Assembly (NCBI GenBank): GCA_030407005.1
Contig: JAUDYN010000003.1
Location: 3,658,001-3,722,000, forward strand
Direction of reading: 5' to 3'
From: Desarmillaria ectypa
Lineage: Eukaryota > Basidiomycota > Agaricomycetes > Agaricales > Physalacriaceae
DNA length: 64,000 bases
Made by a program: the position numbers and the translations under genes. A model generated the notes under the pieces. That model was not told the origin of the DNA and did no database searches. It saw nothing but the letters and a program-made list of their open reading frames with translations. Below, piece after piece: positions 49,730 to 63,130 of this stretch (position 1 is the stretch's first letter; each line of letters opens with the position of its first letter).

Positions 49730-51420
49730 TCAGACAGGGTCCTGTACGTTAACACTTGGCGACTCACATGGTCCAACGCCCTCATGTTTGGGGATATCCT
49801 CTGAGGAGTCAGTAGTTTCTGCATCGCGACGGTCCGAGTCCTGATGACTCCCATATTCCACGTTGACGAACATCTACGCAGACTAGGTGATTAGTTGTGA
49901 GTTCGGCTAATCCAATCCGAATACTTACTTCACGTGGTCGTGCAGTGAGTGGAGAGGCGCGACCCTGTCGTCCCGGAGGTGAGATGAAAGTGATTAGATT
50001 TCAATTTGACAAACGTACCGGGCTACTGCCCCAGAATCCGGATACCATACTCAGAGATGTTACATCATCCTCTATATCGTTGTGTTGGATGCGGCGCTGA
50101 TCAAAGATGAGCATATCGAAAGATGTATCACAAGTTTCGCCACTCACAGAATTGAGACTGGACATGGCTTTGGAGTGTCAGCCATAGAGCGGCCTTCGAG
50201 TAGAGAGATAACAATGCTCACCAGAGTTTGTGTACAGTTTGGGTAGAATAAAGGCGACAACTAACAATAAAAAATCGAATTAATACTAATGTGTGACCGT
50301 TGGGTCGGACAAGTACGTACAGAGATAGTAAGGTGTGTCCTACAATCCAAATGTCAGGGCGGCCGCATGTACGATTAATTAATGCATACCTTAATAGCAA
50401 GAATCAAAACGAGATCGACCACAGCGATAGTTGCCGTGAGGAGACCTAGGACTCAAATAAGGGTGACTATACACCTTCATGAGCATTCATAGACTCGCCG
50501 TTTTGCATAGTTACTACCGAAACATTAGCCCTATTACTCGTCGTGGAGCATCAAAAGGACTCACGTCGAATAACCCTGTTCAAGATCCGGTTGGTCCGTT
50601 TGAATGGACCCTTAGCGCGGTGCAAGTAGACGGTTATGATGATAGCGATGACAAGATCGGCTACCGCCGCCGGAATGAGCCATATCAAAGCTGGGGTATC
50701 CAGTTTGATGCGCAGCTCGGGCCAATTCACGGTTTCCCAGACCATAAACGCTATGATACTGGTAGCAAAACCTCCAGCGGAGGATGCTAGGGAGCAGGCA
50801 CATATAACGAAGATGAAGAAGTAGTTTCTGATACTTCGATGAGCGTCACAGCAAGGACAAGTTGATTGGAACTCACTTGGTCAAGACCCATATTTTCCAA
50901 GCAAAGAAGAACTGGACCATCCCCGACATGATACAGGAAAGGAGAGGGTCGGTTGCCGCCGTCCAGTCCGCTGTGGAAGAAAGGTCAGAAATGAAGGCCT
51001 CGTCAATGGAGCGAGGGATTGTTACCTTTGTAAAAGGCTTCGATATTCCCAAAGTTGTCGATTAACATTTTGTAAACCCTATGGAATAATTAGACATCTC
51101 GGCGGGAAATGAAGGGTTCTACATACCAAGCAAGCACAAAGGCGGAATTGAGGATGTCCAACGCAAACAGAACCAGGACAAAAATTTTGACCCACATATG
51201 ATCTCTTCAGAGACAAATCAGCATATGCCAATAAGAGCTACGAATTAGCTAACTTTGGGTAGTGGTCAAAGTAAATGAACAGCTGCACGAACATCGCTCC
51301 CAAGAGGAGGATGCTCAGAAATACCGCTACGGGTAATGGTCACTTTTGTCGCCTGGAATATGAAGAGGGATACGCACAGACGAGAACGCCACCAAAGGGG
51401 TTAGAAATTGGGCTGCTCAT
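49730..51420 (-). CDS. DUF6534 multi-pass membrane protein, tandem copy B
   Basis: Minus strand, start ATG at 51420 (MSSPISNPFGGVLV), stop at 49730-49732. It is collinear with copy A: VFLSILLLGAMFVQLFIYF, IDNFGNIEAFYK, MVQFFFAWKIWVLTK, LDTPALIWLIPAAVADL and RTNRILNRVIR, and a C-terminal tail with MFVNVEYGSHQDSD. The first-exon splice phase and the 15-nt exon (50499-50513) match copy A. The following intron (50446-50498) has a GCGAGT donor, like A. Intron 4 has GT (GTAACA) where A has GC. The tandem pair arose by duplication. Function is unknown; I did not fix every exon. Confidence 0.83.
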
Positions 51421-53481
51421 ACTCGACGGTGGAGGGAGGTTAACATCAGACAATAGCACGTCCTCACAACTATTAAAGGACTGTCCAACGATACCATATT
51501 AAGTATAAGCAAAGATCAACTGTTAATACTTTTGAGACCTGGGTGTCACTTGATGGCGAGGGTAAGGAACAAATGTCGGATCCAAGACACGAGTTCTTGT
51601 CCAAATGTTGTTTTTGAGACAGGGAGGTTCGGTCCGGGCGGCATTCGGACAGTCATTGAGTCACCGAGGGCATGCGCCGCGGCACCGCCGCGGCAAGTGG
51701 GGGTGCTCCACTCCAGTTTTACCTGCTAGCCGCCGCCGTAGGCTCCCCCTATACGTCCGCATACCGTGTGCGATCGATATTTCTGCGAAGGGTCCGACAT
51801 GTTTTCACTCGTTACCCTTCATTCGGTACGTTGAACGTCATCCATTCTGCTGAGCTTTTCTTGGACGCCTTCGTGTTCCTTCTCCTGAGTAACGTGTCTC
51901 GAGATATGAATGCGAAGAGACGTACAGCCGGCGGAATTTCCCTACACCCTGTCATTACTCGATGCTACGAGCAATTTCTTCTGGAGCAGTATGGGGCAAT
52001 CTGCTTAGAGGGAATCGGATTCTAGTTCTCATAAATCTTTGGAAACCTTGGTGTTGATTCCGGCGGAAGATGTACCGCAGAGCCGAAAGCACAGCTCTCT
52101 CCATTAGGCTCCGCAGTAATATCAAGCAGTAGATCTGTATTAGGTTCCATTATGGACGGCAGAGACACTGTTTCTAAACGAGCCCCTCTAAAGATCCAAC
52201 TTCAAAGAAAGCCCCGTAACCTAGAGAGAAGCTGGATTAGCACTCAGGAAACGTGAACAATGGCATAGATAAACATGAAATCAGTGTTGCGAAGCAAGCA
52301 TACGGTTGATCTCATACCACCTCTACTGCAGCAAAGCCCCGCACGCCACGCTGCACCCGAACCATCGTTCGATGCGTAATTTCAACGTGATGTAAGACTC
52401 TGCCTTTGCCAGCGGGCCATGAATCTCGAGGACCACGCCAGCCAACTAACAAGGAGTCATGAAAATATGGGTCCAGCCTTACAATTAACATCTCGGGAAA
52501 CGCGTGAGGATGTATTGGGAATTTAGACACTTTGGGGCTCAGGCGGTCGCGAGCGCGGGTTCTTTGACCACAAGTAAGAGGCTCGACCCTTTTACTAGAA
52601 CATCATGGAGGGAGCTATGGAAGAATACGCTCACCTAAGTTCCAGCTTGGTGGTCTCGTAGGCGAACCCTGTACGCCAGCGCCGATGCAGTTTTGTAGCC
52701 ACGAAAATGAAATGCTTGGCCTAGGCCGAGCCGGCGGGCGGTTCGGTGACCTGTCTGACCACGGGAGGAGGTGTCTGAGTGCGGGTAAACGGTGCCAAAC
52801 CTAGCTTATGCTCCTTCCTGAACCTCGTGACTACTGTAATTTGGGTGCAAAACCAGTAAAATGTGAAATACGTTACAAAGCGATGAAAACTTGCCTGGAT
52901 CCTGGCACCCTTCTTTCAAGCTGCTTGTGAAAGGACAGAGTAGTGCTGTTGAATCCTCCACTTCTCGTGTTGTTTTCTATTCACAGAACATCGTACCTTC
53001 TTTCAGAGGAGCTGACCGGGTTCCAGTATCGAAGCTCATGTTAAAAAGTAAGAATAATAGCAGTGATTGAAGCAATGGGTCAAGCCGCTGACGGGACTTG
53101 GCAGAAGAAAACGGTGTTTACATCTGCTTGTCTCGGAGCAGGTACGGTCACGTGCACCTTGAGACCCTCAGCAGTCCGAGCTCAGCCCGACGCGACACTA
53201 GTCACTTGGGAGTAAGTAGCTATGGCAGGGCTTTTGGTGAAGCTTTTGGAATGGAACAATACAGCTTCTCTGCGTGCTTATGACGGCGACCAATATCCAA
53301 GTAGCTGCGACCCCAATACAATCAAGTAAAATGTCTTCAATTTACAGCAGTTTCTTGGACTATCCCTCAGAATGTCGAGTTGCGAGGTAAACACCACACA
53401 CTAACACTTCAAACAATATTACAGCTTAAATAGATTGTCAAAAAGTACATGGAGAAAATATCGTAAACAGATCATCATCTA
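51421..53481. other. intergenic interval, no gene recognised
   Basis: 2.1 kb. Two GCCGCGGC palindromes sit 3 bp apart at 51676-51683 and 51687-51694. The ORFs at 51605-51853 and 51672-52025 (plus) are GC-rich overlapping frames without domains. Nothing else is supported. Confidence 0.4.
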
Positions 53482-56400
53482 CTACGCCGTCGACTGGTGC
53501 GTAAGGACCTTGTTATCAATGGAGATACCTACGAACGAAAGATCAGTAGGGAGGTCAGGAGGGACGCCCAAGAGATGCTCACTTTGCGTAGCATTGTTCG
53601 TCTTGTAAATTCCAATGAGACGTTGGCTGAGCTCGAACATGTCATTCCTGCCCAATCCATTAATAATCACAAAAAAAAACAGTAAAACAGCTACCCACCT
53701 AAGAGAGATAATGATGAACTGCGCGTTCTTCGTCCGGTCTTTGATATAATTGGCAACGATAGACACATTACGGAAGTCAAGCGCTGCATCAATCTCGTCC
53801 ATGAAATAGAGAGGCGTGGGCTAAACACACCGTCAGTCAACGTGAAAATTCGTAAATAGCAACACACCTTGAATACATGGAGCGCAAACACCAAGGCAAG
53901 GGAGCTCAACGTCTTCTCACCGCCAGACAAGTTAGATATGTTCTTCCAGCTCTTTTTCGGAGGCATGACACTGAAAATGATGCCCTCAGAGAAAGGATCC
54001 ATGCTGTCCACTAGCTCCAGCTCGGCGTTACCTCCAAGAGTGATCATCTAGTGTCGACCCAAGGTGAAATCGACGCCCAGAAGGGAGGATGGAAGTATTC
54101 ACCTGATACATCTCCTTTAACTTCAAAGAGATCAGATTGAACCCTGCCATAAACTCATCGAGCCGTTGCTTCCGTAGACGATCATACTCGGCCTTCTGTT
54201 TGTCACGTTCTTGGGTTACAAGTTCGACATCACTGGCACGAGAGAAGAACTCCTCCTCCTTCGCTTTGTAATCGTCCAGAACACCTAGATTGGGCTGGGG
54301 CTTCGAGAGTTTCTCTACAGTGAACATTGGTCAGCATATATCCGGATGCATTTCATCGTACTAACCCTCAAGCAGCTGGATATCAGCGACCATATCTCGC
54401 TTGCGGAATTGGCACAGCTCCTCGTTGCTATAGATGTGAAGCTGGGTCCTGGGATCCTCGTCACCATCATCACCGCCTTCAGGATCAGGTTTAACACTGT
54501 GACTGCGGCTACGGCGACAGGTCGGCTGATGAGAGCCTTCACGACTCCCGTCAGCTTTGCTATCGCCTTCTTCGTTTTCGTCATCATCGTCATCGTCATC
54601 GTCATCATCACTAGAGCAACCGTAAGAATCCATCGTGATAAGAAATGATGAACAACGAACTCGATTTCTTCCAGCTGGAGTTCGTCATGCTTCTCTTGCC
54701 AATGAATGATCACACTTTCATTCTCTTGGAAGGCTTCTTTCGCAATTTGGGCCTTGTGCTGCAGTTCAGCCTGCAAAAGGAAATGTTCTTTCAGCGCCAA
54801 CTAGGGACCCTGATGAGACAGATATTATACCTCTCGTTGGATAAAGCCCTGGACCAACTCAAGCGTCTCATCCAGCTCCTCTTTGAGTTTCTGAAGGTCT
54901 TCTGCCATGGTGTCTTCAGCTTCCTTAGCCTTTGCAACCTTGGCACTCAAGTTAGCCACATACGCCCTTACTTCCTCGAGCTCTGCCTCCAATTTCTCCA
55001 ACTCTTCCTCGACCTCTTTCTGTGAAACGAGGTTGGTATCGAGCGATGCTGTGAGTCTAGCAACATCATTCTGCGCTTTCTTCTTGGCAACCTCGGCTTT
55101 GGTGATCTCATCGTTGGCCAGACCGAGGTGAAGCTTGATGCCGTCAACCTTGGAGCGCTGCGCGAGAAGTTTCGCTCCTCCTATCTCGAGAATTTTCTTT
55201 TCGAGCTCTTTGATAGCAGCTTCGATTTTGCTAGACCGCTCTTGCAACTTTTTGAGATCAGCGGTGTAGGTAGCGATGTCCTTCTCAAGTTTAGCGATGC
55301 GAGTCACGTCACCATCATCTGGTTTGCTCTGGGCCCTTGGAAAAGACGATTTGTCAACATAATATCCACTCGGCTCAGAAACCATACGCACTTCAGCTCA
55401 CGAACACGTTTCTCAGCATCAGCTATACGTTTCTTCCCATTTTCAATATCCATACCCAACTTCTCAAAAGATAAATCAATTTCCGGTCCAACCTTCAGCA
55501 GACGATCGCGTTCAGTCTCTGCTTCACGGCTTTCTTGGGTGGAAAGCTCCAGCTCCTTCCTCGCTTCCTCGCTTTCACGTTCGTAATTTTTGAGGACCTC
55601 CGGGCGGACTGCTTCGGCAGCGAATTTGGAGCTCATGCCGCCCCGGGCTGGTTGGCCACCTCCTCCCATAGTACCACTCATATCTATGAGCTGACCAGAC
55701 AGAGTAACCACGCGGTATCGTCTGCTACCGAAGGCGATGCGGTTGGCCTGTTCCATATCCTTGGCTACGAGTGTCTCGCCTATGCCCTTGTAAAAAGCGG
55801 GTGCAAATTTCGGGTCCTTAGGAGTGATGAGGTCAAATAACCTCGGCACACCCTCGGGTGTTGGCTTTTTGCTCATGTCAAGCTTGCCAAGTTTCTCTAG
55901 CACCAATATCGAAGTACGACCTGCATTTTGCGACCGCAGGTGTTCGATACAGGCTTGGCCTTGCTCAACTTTGTCGACAACCATGTAGTTCAAGTTGCCA
56001 CAGGCGGTGGTGACAGCAACGTCGTACTTGTCGTCTGCGATCTTGCCAAGATTTCCTAGCCGACCCTACGATATTACAGTGAATAAGGACACATGAGGGA
56101 AAGAGACATTATATCTTACATGGAAGCCCTGAACGCGTCCTTGCTCCGAGAATCGGGTCAGACACTCAAGTACTCGATTCTGAGTCCGACTTTCAGCTTG
56201 CGATGACCTGGCTTCGTCAACCTTCTGACGGGTAGACACTGCCTTGGCTCGGCAAGACTGAATATTAGCTTGCGCATCCTAAGATAGTTAGATGACATCA
56301 TTCGTAGCACAGGGTCAACATACCTGATAACGTTTTTCTGCAGCTCGAAGCTCATTCTGAGCCTGAGCCTTACGTTGGCGCAACTGTCCTTGCTCTTGAA

Positions 56401-59154
56401 CCTGTTTGGAAGGAAATAAGATCATGGAAGGTCTAGAATAAAGTGCGATTATACCTTCGCAGTTTGGTCAGTGCGCAATTCCACCAAGGATTCTTCTGCA
56501 TCTTTGCTTAGATCTTTGATACGTTCCGCCTTCTGGACAAGGGCGTCCCGCTCGCTCATTGCAACGTCGATTTCGGCTTGTTTAGTATTAAGTTTGGTCG
56601 TCCAAGGTTGGAGTTCCTTCTGCTTAGCCTCAATCTGATCATGGAAGACCTGAGTCTTGTCTAGTAATCACGGATATCAGAAATGAGGGGAGGAAGAACT
56701 ACGAAAAAAAAGCACACCTTTAAGGCCTTCGGTAATGTTTTCAAGAACCTTCTCCTCCTCGAGCAATGACGCTTCATACTTCTCCACGTTGCTCTTCTCC
56801 TTCTTCATCTTTTGGGTATTCTCCTCGATAGCACGACTCGCGACGGTCTTGGCGGCTGTTTCCTAGAGCAATTTCTTAGGAGTTAAGAGTAATAGGAAGG
56901 AATACTACGCACCTCTGTGATGGTCTTCGTCACCTTCTTCAGCTTGGTACTTGCATGCTTACTACGTTCCTTAAGGCCGATTTCGCGTTTTTCGTGGTCC
57001 TGCAGATCCTGATTTGCAGCGGTAGCCGCATTTTGGACTTCCTTCAAGGATGTGAGAAGCAGATTAAGACCAGCCGGCCAAAATAACCTACTGCGTACGC
57101 TGCCTCACGTTTCTTGTAGTGGGTCTGAAGTTGTTCCAGATGCTTACGATCGTTGGCATTGCGTTCACTTTCTGCAAGTACGGCCGCGTCGCATTTGTCC
57201 TAGAGCGCGTTCAGCAAGTTCAGATGTCATAATACGTCGATCAAAACGCTCACCATCTCGGCGCGCAGAGCCCCTTCCTTGCCAAAAGCCTGGGCGAGAT
57301 ACCATTGCCACAACCTCGATTGCGCCCTGATATGCTCGTTCATGAGTTTCTTCCAAGCTATGGCCTCCTTTCGGTTCTCATCCAAGGAGTTCTTCTCTTT
57401 CTCAACAATCCGAAGGCGATTCATCTTGTCTGATCGCTTCTCTTGCAGGTCATCGACCTTTTGAAGAGCGTCATCTATACCTTCCTTATATCTAGAAGTG
57501 CCTATGATATCCTCGAGATACTCGAGAAGTCCCTCTTCGTGCTCTGTGCCCTTGGGCTTCATCTGGGCAATCGACTCGACCTCACCCTATCGATAAGAAA
57601 CGTCAGTTACGCAGTCACTTATTATCACGGAGAACAAACCTGAAGAATCAGGAATCGATTATGGTCGAGGTCTATACCGCGGCCTTTGAGCAAAGACTGC
57701 ACCTCTTTGAAGTTACTCGCTCGTCCATTGATCTTGTAAACGCTGTTGTTCGTCTTGAATGCCTGACGACTAACGACAAGGTCGGTATCAGGTATAACTT
57801 CATAGTCGTCGGGGCCGGGCTATGCGAATCATTAGGTGGATCTTTCTCCTCGGAAAGGTTCACATACTAGATCTATGATATCGCGGAAATGAACTTCAAC
57901 ACTACATTCATCTAAATCTGGATACCGATCCGAGTTATGAATAAGCTCAGAAAGTTTCCCTTGCCTCATTTTCGTTGCACGATATCCAAAAACGAAAAGC
58001 AGGGCATCGATAGTGTTAGATTTTCCGGAACCATTGGGGCCCACAATCGAAGAGAAAGACTACAAGAAGGTGTTAGACCTGAAAAAAGAGTGCACGAAAC
58101 TGAAATGAACTTTATGAAAGGGTCCGATTTCCTGCCGGCCAGCGTAGCTCTTGAAATTCACCAAAGCCATTTTGTGAATGACGAGACGTCTCTGAGGACC
58201 TTGGGGTTCTTCCAGTTGTGTTGCTGGTGCCTGGGAAGTAGGAGGTGCTCTGGAGATCTGGTCCAAAAGAGATCCTTCTGCCTCAATAGTCCTCGCCTCC
58301 ACACGCAGGCTTGGAGCACGAGACGATGATGGCTTCTCAGCTATATCGTCTTCGACCTCAGTCTGCTGAGGCGGGGTGGGGGAGCGGACTCGCACAGGCT
58401 TCACGGCCTCTTCTTCCTCTTCTTCCTCTGCTATGTTTTCGACCGTAGGTTTTGAGGAGCGCCGAGAGCGAGAGGACGATACGTTACCTGATGACTTCCG
58501 GCTATGACCTTCAGGAGCGTCTTCGGCGGGTGAGCTCATTGCGCGTTCGTCATCATGTTCTTCGTGAACATGGGTGGCACGACGAGATTGGCGCGACGCT
58601 GGCTTGGTAGATTTCGTGGCTGATTTGATGACAGACTTCACTTCTTCTTCTTCGCTATCGGCAGCAACCGACTCGGATGCTCGGGAGCGTGAAACTTTCG
58701 TAGGCACGCGAGACGGCGGCTTGGCACTGGAGCCTCGAGTCATCCTACGAGTCGGTTGAGCACGTCCGTCGACTTCCGTCTTCATGTTGTCATTTTTCTT
58801 CGCCAACCTAGCACCACCCCTGCCTTTACGTTTCGGCTGCTCCTCTTCACTCTCCTCTCCCGATGAATGCTCCAGTGACGACCTGGCCTTCTTTACCGGT
58901 GGCGTATCGGAACCGTTCCCTTCATCGTCCGTTTCTGGAACCTCCTGAAGAGAGCTTCTGGTACGAACGGAAGGACGAGACTTGGTGGATGGGCGCGCCG
59001 ATGTGCTCCTGCGAGATCTGGATGATTGGTTCTCCTTTTCCTCGGCGTCTACATTAATGATTTCAGTGGGTCTCTTGCGTTTCAATGGTGCTGGCTCGGT
59101 CTTTATGGAAGGCTCTACAGATGCTCGGGTGCGAGATGAGCGTCGGGGAGGCAT
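53482..59154 (-). CDS. SMC4: condensin subunit SMC4
   Basis: Large minus-strand gene with many short introns. The N-terminal extension of over 300 residues is basic and Ser/Glu-rich (58140-59154). Then come MALVNFKSYAG, Walker A (GPNGSGKS, about 58020-58044) and FGYRATKMRQGKLSELIHNS, which marks SMC4. Two coiled-coil arms flank the hinge (about 55600-56060, with VVTLSGQLIDMSGTMGGGG). An acidic insertion of ten Asp (about 54577-54606) sits in the distal coiled coil. The signature motif LSGGEKTLSSLALVFALH, Walker B (PLYFMDEIDAALD) and HLLGVPPDLPTDLSF close the head. SMC4 pairs with SMC2 in condensin and compacts mitotic chromosomes using ATP. The start at 59154 (MPPRRSSR) is preferred over an upstream in-frame codon at 59235. 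Not every exon was fixed. Confidence 0.92.
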
Positions 59155-59511
59155 TGTACCTTCGATGTGGTTGCCGTCTAGTTGGTTGATTTGCGACGCG
59201 TCGATGTCACGCAGCACGCGATATGTCACAGTCACAAGAGATGGCGTAAATCAAATTCAGACATTTCTTGACATCATAAGTGCTCGATACAGTACTAACC
59301 ACCAACTCAGGACATTCCAAACAACTACGGCAACAGGTCAGATACTTGAATGTCAGCACCTCTATGATCTAGTCTATCTATTCAGATGTTGTACGTGATG
59401 CAATCGTGTTTGTTAATACAAGAGACCTAAAAGATACTGCCAGAGGGGGCCATCAGTATTGCAGACGGTGATGGGTCGAAAGAGACCCACCATCAGAGCA
59501 ATATATGAATC
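59155..59511. other. intergenic spacer between SMC4 and the phosphotransferase gene
   Basis: 357 bp: promoter side of SMC4 and 3' side of the neighbouring gene, both on the minus strand. No gene seen. Confidence 0.45.
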
Positions 59512-61253
59512 TCACACCTTCTTTTCTTTGGTAGCATCTCTCCAGATCCCTGCAGCGTCCTTCCTGCGCACGGTGAAACAAGCAATACCCATGTAGTTCG
59601 TGATGTCGTTGATGACCAGCGTACAGAAACGTGCGTAGGCAAACAGCGATATCGCCAACGTTCCGTATACAAACCAAGCCGTACTTCCATGCGAAGACTG
59701 GATAATAGGTGGCCTGTTGAAGTGTCAAAGACGGAATGAAAATATAAGATTAAATAGCAGTGAGTGGTGGTACCTTCCGAAGAGTCGAGGCAGGTTCGCA
59801 TCTATGGCCCCGATAATACTCCATATCCACATCCAATCCCAGACGGGGAATGGTGTGATCGTGACATGAGCCAGGATCATTCGCCCTACTTGATGGGCGA
59901 ACTGAAGACCCCAAGCACACAAGAACGGTACAAACAGACTCGAGTTGATAATGGCGGAACTGTGGTATGCAGGAAATGATAGCCAGACTATTTGAATAGC
60001 AGCAGCAATGGGGTATGGCAATAGAAACAGTAACGGCCGAAGAGTGGACTTCCCGGTTGCCTTCATCGCCCGTCGAACATTGAGATAACTAGACCGCGTC
60101 AGATCCAATAAATGCAGAAACGAACAACATACCTAGAAATAATATTGAACGCCAGGCCAAAGGCAGCGAACACCATAAACGTTTCGTTGAGTCCAACATT
60201 GGGTATCTTGGAAAACAGCGGAAGGTGCTCAAGATGCAAAAGTGTTAGAATGCCCTTGTCCCAGAACGACGGTCCTGCGATGAAGTATGAGAGCTGCGAT
60301 CGTCCAGCAGGTATAGACTTACCAAAACAGCCTGTTATGATGTAAATGGTAACAATCATCAAGATGCCTTCAACCGGACCAGAAAAAACGCCAAGGAAAA
60401 GTTGACCTGACGCGAATCAGATGAATTTGAGTAACGAGCAACATGCATTTACCAGTATGATACTCTTCCCACGTAGTCAAATAGAAGTTAGCCAGGGTTG
60501 CAACTTGGGACGCGACAGTCCACCACGAACGTCCCAGATTCATGGCCTGGGCGCAAATGATGACTTCCAACTGGCAACAACTTCAAAAAGGGGCAAAGGC
60601 GACGGTTTACGATCTTACCGTCGTATTGAGAGCATCACATCCTATGGGGAAAATGAGAATCAGTCGGAACAGATGCAAGTCGATGCGCACCATGATCAAA
60701 CATTTCCCCCAGTGGACCCGCCATTCCGGTTCTTCGTGCTTGTTTTCTGGCCCGATATTGAGTTTGATTACGATCCGAAAAACAAGACGTACCCGTCAAT
60801 AGCATCAAAGCTCTGGTAAAGAAAGAGACCTATTCCCCACCTGGAATGACAGTCAGACGAAGCGCTGGGAAGGAAATAACACTTGCGTAAAATATATCCA
60901 GGATGGCAGAGCAGTAGCACCACCCTTTTCCGTTAAATAAGCAGGATCGTAATATAGCATCGTTAAAAAGTTCATGAAGACTATGCATAGTCCAGAAAGC
61001 GTGATCTATAATAGCCGTGATATTTAAATAGTCATGCAATTAAAAATTACTGACCGTGTTTGGTGCAACGGTCATAGGCCACAGCGTGACGAACCAATTC
61101 CAGAACGGGTTCAAGACATATCGAGAAACCAAGGACCTATACCAGCAGTCAATATAGCTTCAGATGGATGATGGACCAGAACACCAACTTGTCTACACCT
61201 CTGTACGTGTATTTTTTCAGGTTTTCAAGCGACTGTTGTGGAAGGTAGCCCAT
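59512..61253 (-). CDS. choline/ethanolamine phosphotransferase (CDP-alcohol type)
   Basis: Minus strand, ATG at 61253 (MGYLPQQSLENLKKYTYRG), stop at 59512-59514. The second exon reads SLVSRYVLNPFWNWFVTLWP. The CDP-alcohol phosphotransferase motif DG(x2)AR(x8)G(x3)D(x3)D is present as DGKQARRTGMAGPLGEMFDHG (split by an intron with GTACGT after DG at about 60790). The remainder has about seven to eight membrane spans and ends KEKKV. The enzyme moves phosphocholine or phosphoethanolamine from its CDP form to diacylglycerol, the last step of the Kennedy pathway, in ER or Golgi membranes. Head-group preference cannot be told. Several mid-gene exons were not placed exactly. Confidence 0.9.
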
Positions 61254-61491
61254 ATCAATGCGCCTTTTCTAGCATGTACTGGGTATTTCAGACGCGCAGA
61301 GGTCCTAGGCGTGTGACACAAACGACAGTGATTGGACAAAAATCGGTCGAAGGGATGAAAAAAAATCACGCCAATCGGCTTGTTTATTTCGGTGGACATC
61401 GGTATCTAGATACGGTCCGGACATCCGACGCACGTTGGCTCCGAATAGGGTCCGGGTCCGAATAACTCCGATTCGTCCTGGCAGCAGCCAC

Positions 61492-62794
61492 TTACGAAGA
61501 CTTTCCTTCTGCATCTTTCCCTGGCTTATCTTCCTCCAGTGCAGGACGATTTGCCGTCCCTGCCGTGGTACCTGCGTCCACTGGCAAAACTACTCCCGTA
61601 ATCCACCTTGCTTCTCTGCTAGCCAAATAGAGGATGGCATAACCAACATCCCAGGCGTTTCCTTCAATTTTCATGAGATTTTGATTGATGCGTGCCTTCC
61701 GCACCTCTTCGGTCATTCCACGTCCACGAACCTTTTTACCATAGAACGTGAAATCAGGCATACGTAGGGTTCGGAACACGTACCATAGGCGTGAAGACCA
61801 TGCCCTGAGAAAGGTATACTAAGTAATGGCACTTTGTACTTAGAACTTGAATGGCTTACCGGGGCGACGCAGTTAACGCTAACATTGTTCTTAAGCCTGG
61901 TAACCTTATTCAGGTTAAGTTCGCTCACCGAATCAGCTCGGGTCCGTGGTGTGCAGCCATAGCACGCGTCAGCTGGATGATGGCGCCTTTAGATGTGGGA
62001 TAAAGAACTCCAGGATTTCCACCCTTCACTAATGTGGGTGAGAAACTGTATCAGACCCTGTCCCATGACAGATAGAATAATTGCTTTACAGCCAGATACG
62101 GAAGACATATTCACAATCGAGCCGCGTCCGACCTTTCGCATCTCAGGAATAGCATAGCGAGACATAAGCACCATGCTGGTAACCTATATGGATGTCACAT
62201 CGAACTCATGCAGATGTTGGATAGATTGGTAGCAACCCACGTTGGTTCTGAAGTCCCTGTCCCAAGCCTCCAGATCGACGTCCACAACAGTTCCATGCGG
62301 GCCCCCAACACCCACTTTATCGCTTCAGCTGCAGTCCCGCATTCAACATATTGAATTTACTCACCAATATTTACCAATATATGTACGGCTCCGAAAAGAG
62401 CCACCGTGCGAGCCACGGCAGTTTTACACGATTCTTCATTCGTCACATCGCATTCGACCACCTCCGATATGCCGCCTTCTGCTGTAATCATTCGTTTCGT
62501 TTCCTCTACCCATCCGGTATTCAAGTCAAGTAGAGCGACCTTGGCGCCTTGTCGCGCAAGGAGAATGGCCGTAGCGCGTCCATTACCTATTTCACCTAGA
62601 CGTCGTGTGAGTGTCGCTTATTTCAAGATGCCAGTAATTCTGTTTGCCTGGCATTCGGGAACCGGCCCCAGTAACAATCGCGACCTAGAACTTGCTGTGG
62701 TGAGATTTGGACAAAAGCTAGGAGTCGAATGAGTGCATACATCACCATGAAGCTGGAAAGCAAGCGGAGGTTTGGAGGGTTGTTCGTCGGCCAT
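61492..62794 (-). CDS. short-chain dehydrogenase/reductase
   Basis: Minus strand, ATG at 62794 (MADEQPSKPPLAFQLHG), stop at 61492-61494. SDR features in order: the cofactor loop TGAGSRM-GEIGNG, then RATAILLARQGAKVALLDL, ECDVTNEES, the catalytic serine block GSIVNMSSVSG, and YPTSK giving the YxxxK pair. Then VNCVAPG and, near the end, ASREARWITGVVLPVDAGTT. The aspartate after the second beta strand (LLDL) suggests NAD(H). The substrate is unknown; the classical family reduces or oxidises small alcohols and ketones. The C-terminus is extended by about 20 charged residues (EEDKPGKDAEGK). Confidence 0.88.
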
Positions 62795-63130
62795 GATGGT
62801 AGGATGGAAAGGGAAATGCCAGAGTGTACTTAATAACAGAGATAGTTATGTGAGAGTTCGCCAGCTAGATCCAGGTCATGGGATCGGATATGGGGAATAA
62901 AAGGGTAGGACTAATTGATGGAGCGCACTGTTTATTCTCTGGTTACTGCCATCAGAAAGCCAGAAGTTGTTGGAGGAATCACAGGAGCACGACATTCCTT
63001 CATCTCGGACCGTTTCTTATCTTTAGCATGCATGCTTTTTGTAATAGTTAAGAACAGTGGCTTTACGACCAGACCATCTTATTGGCGCTGGCGTTCATAC
63101 ATTTCTATTGGACAACAGACATCGCAATCA
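62795..63130. other. intergenic spacer between SDR and MFS genes
   Basis: 336 bp: promoter of the SDR gene and 3' region of the MFS gene, both minus. ORF 62915-63169 (plus) overlaps the MFS last exon on the other strand and has no domain. Confidence 0.45.
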
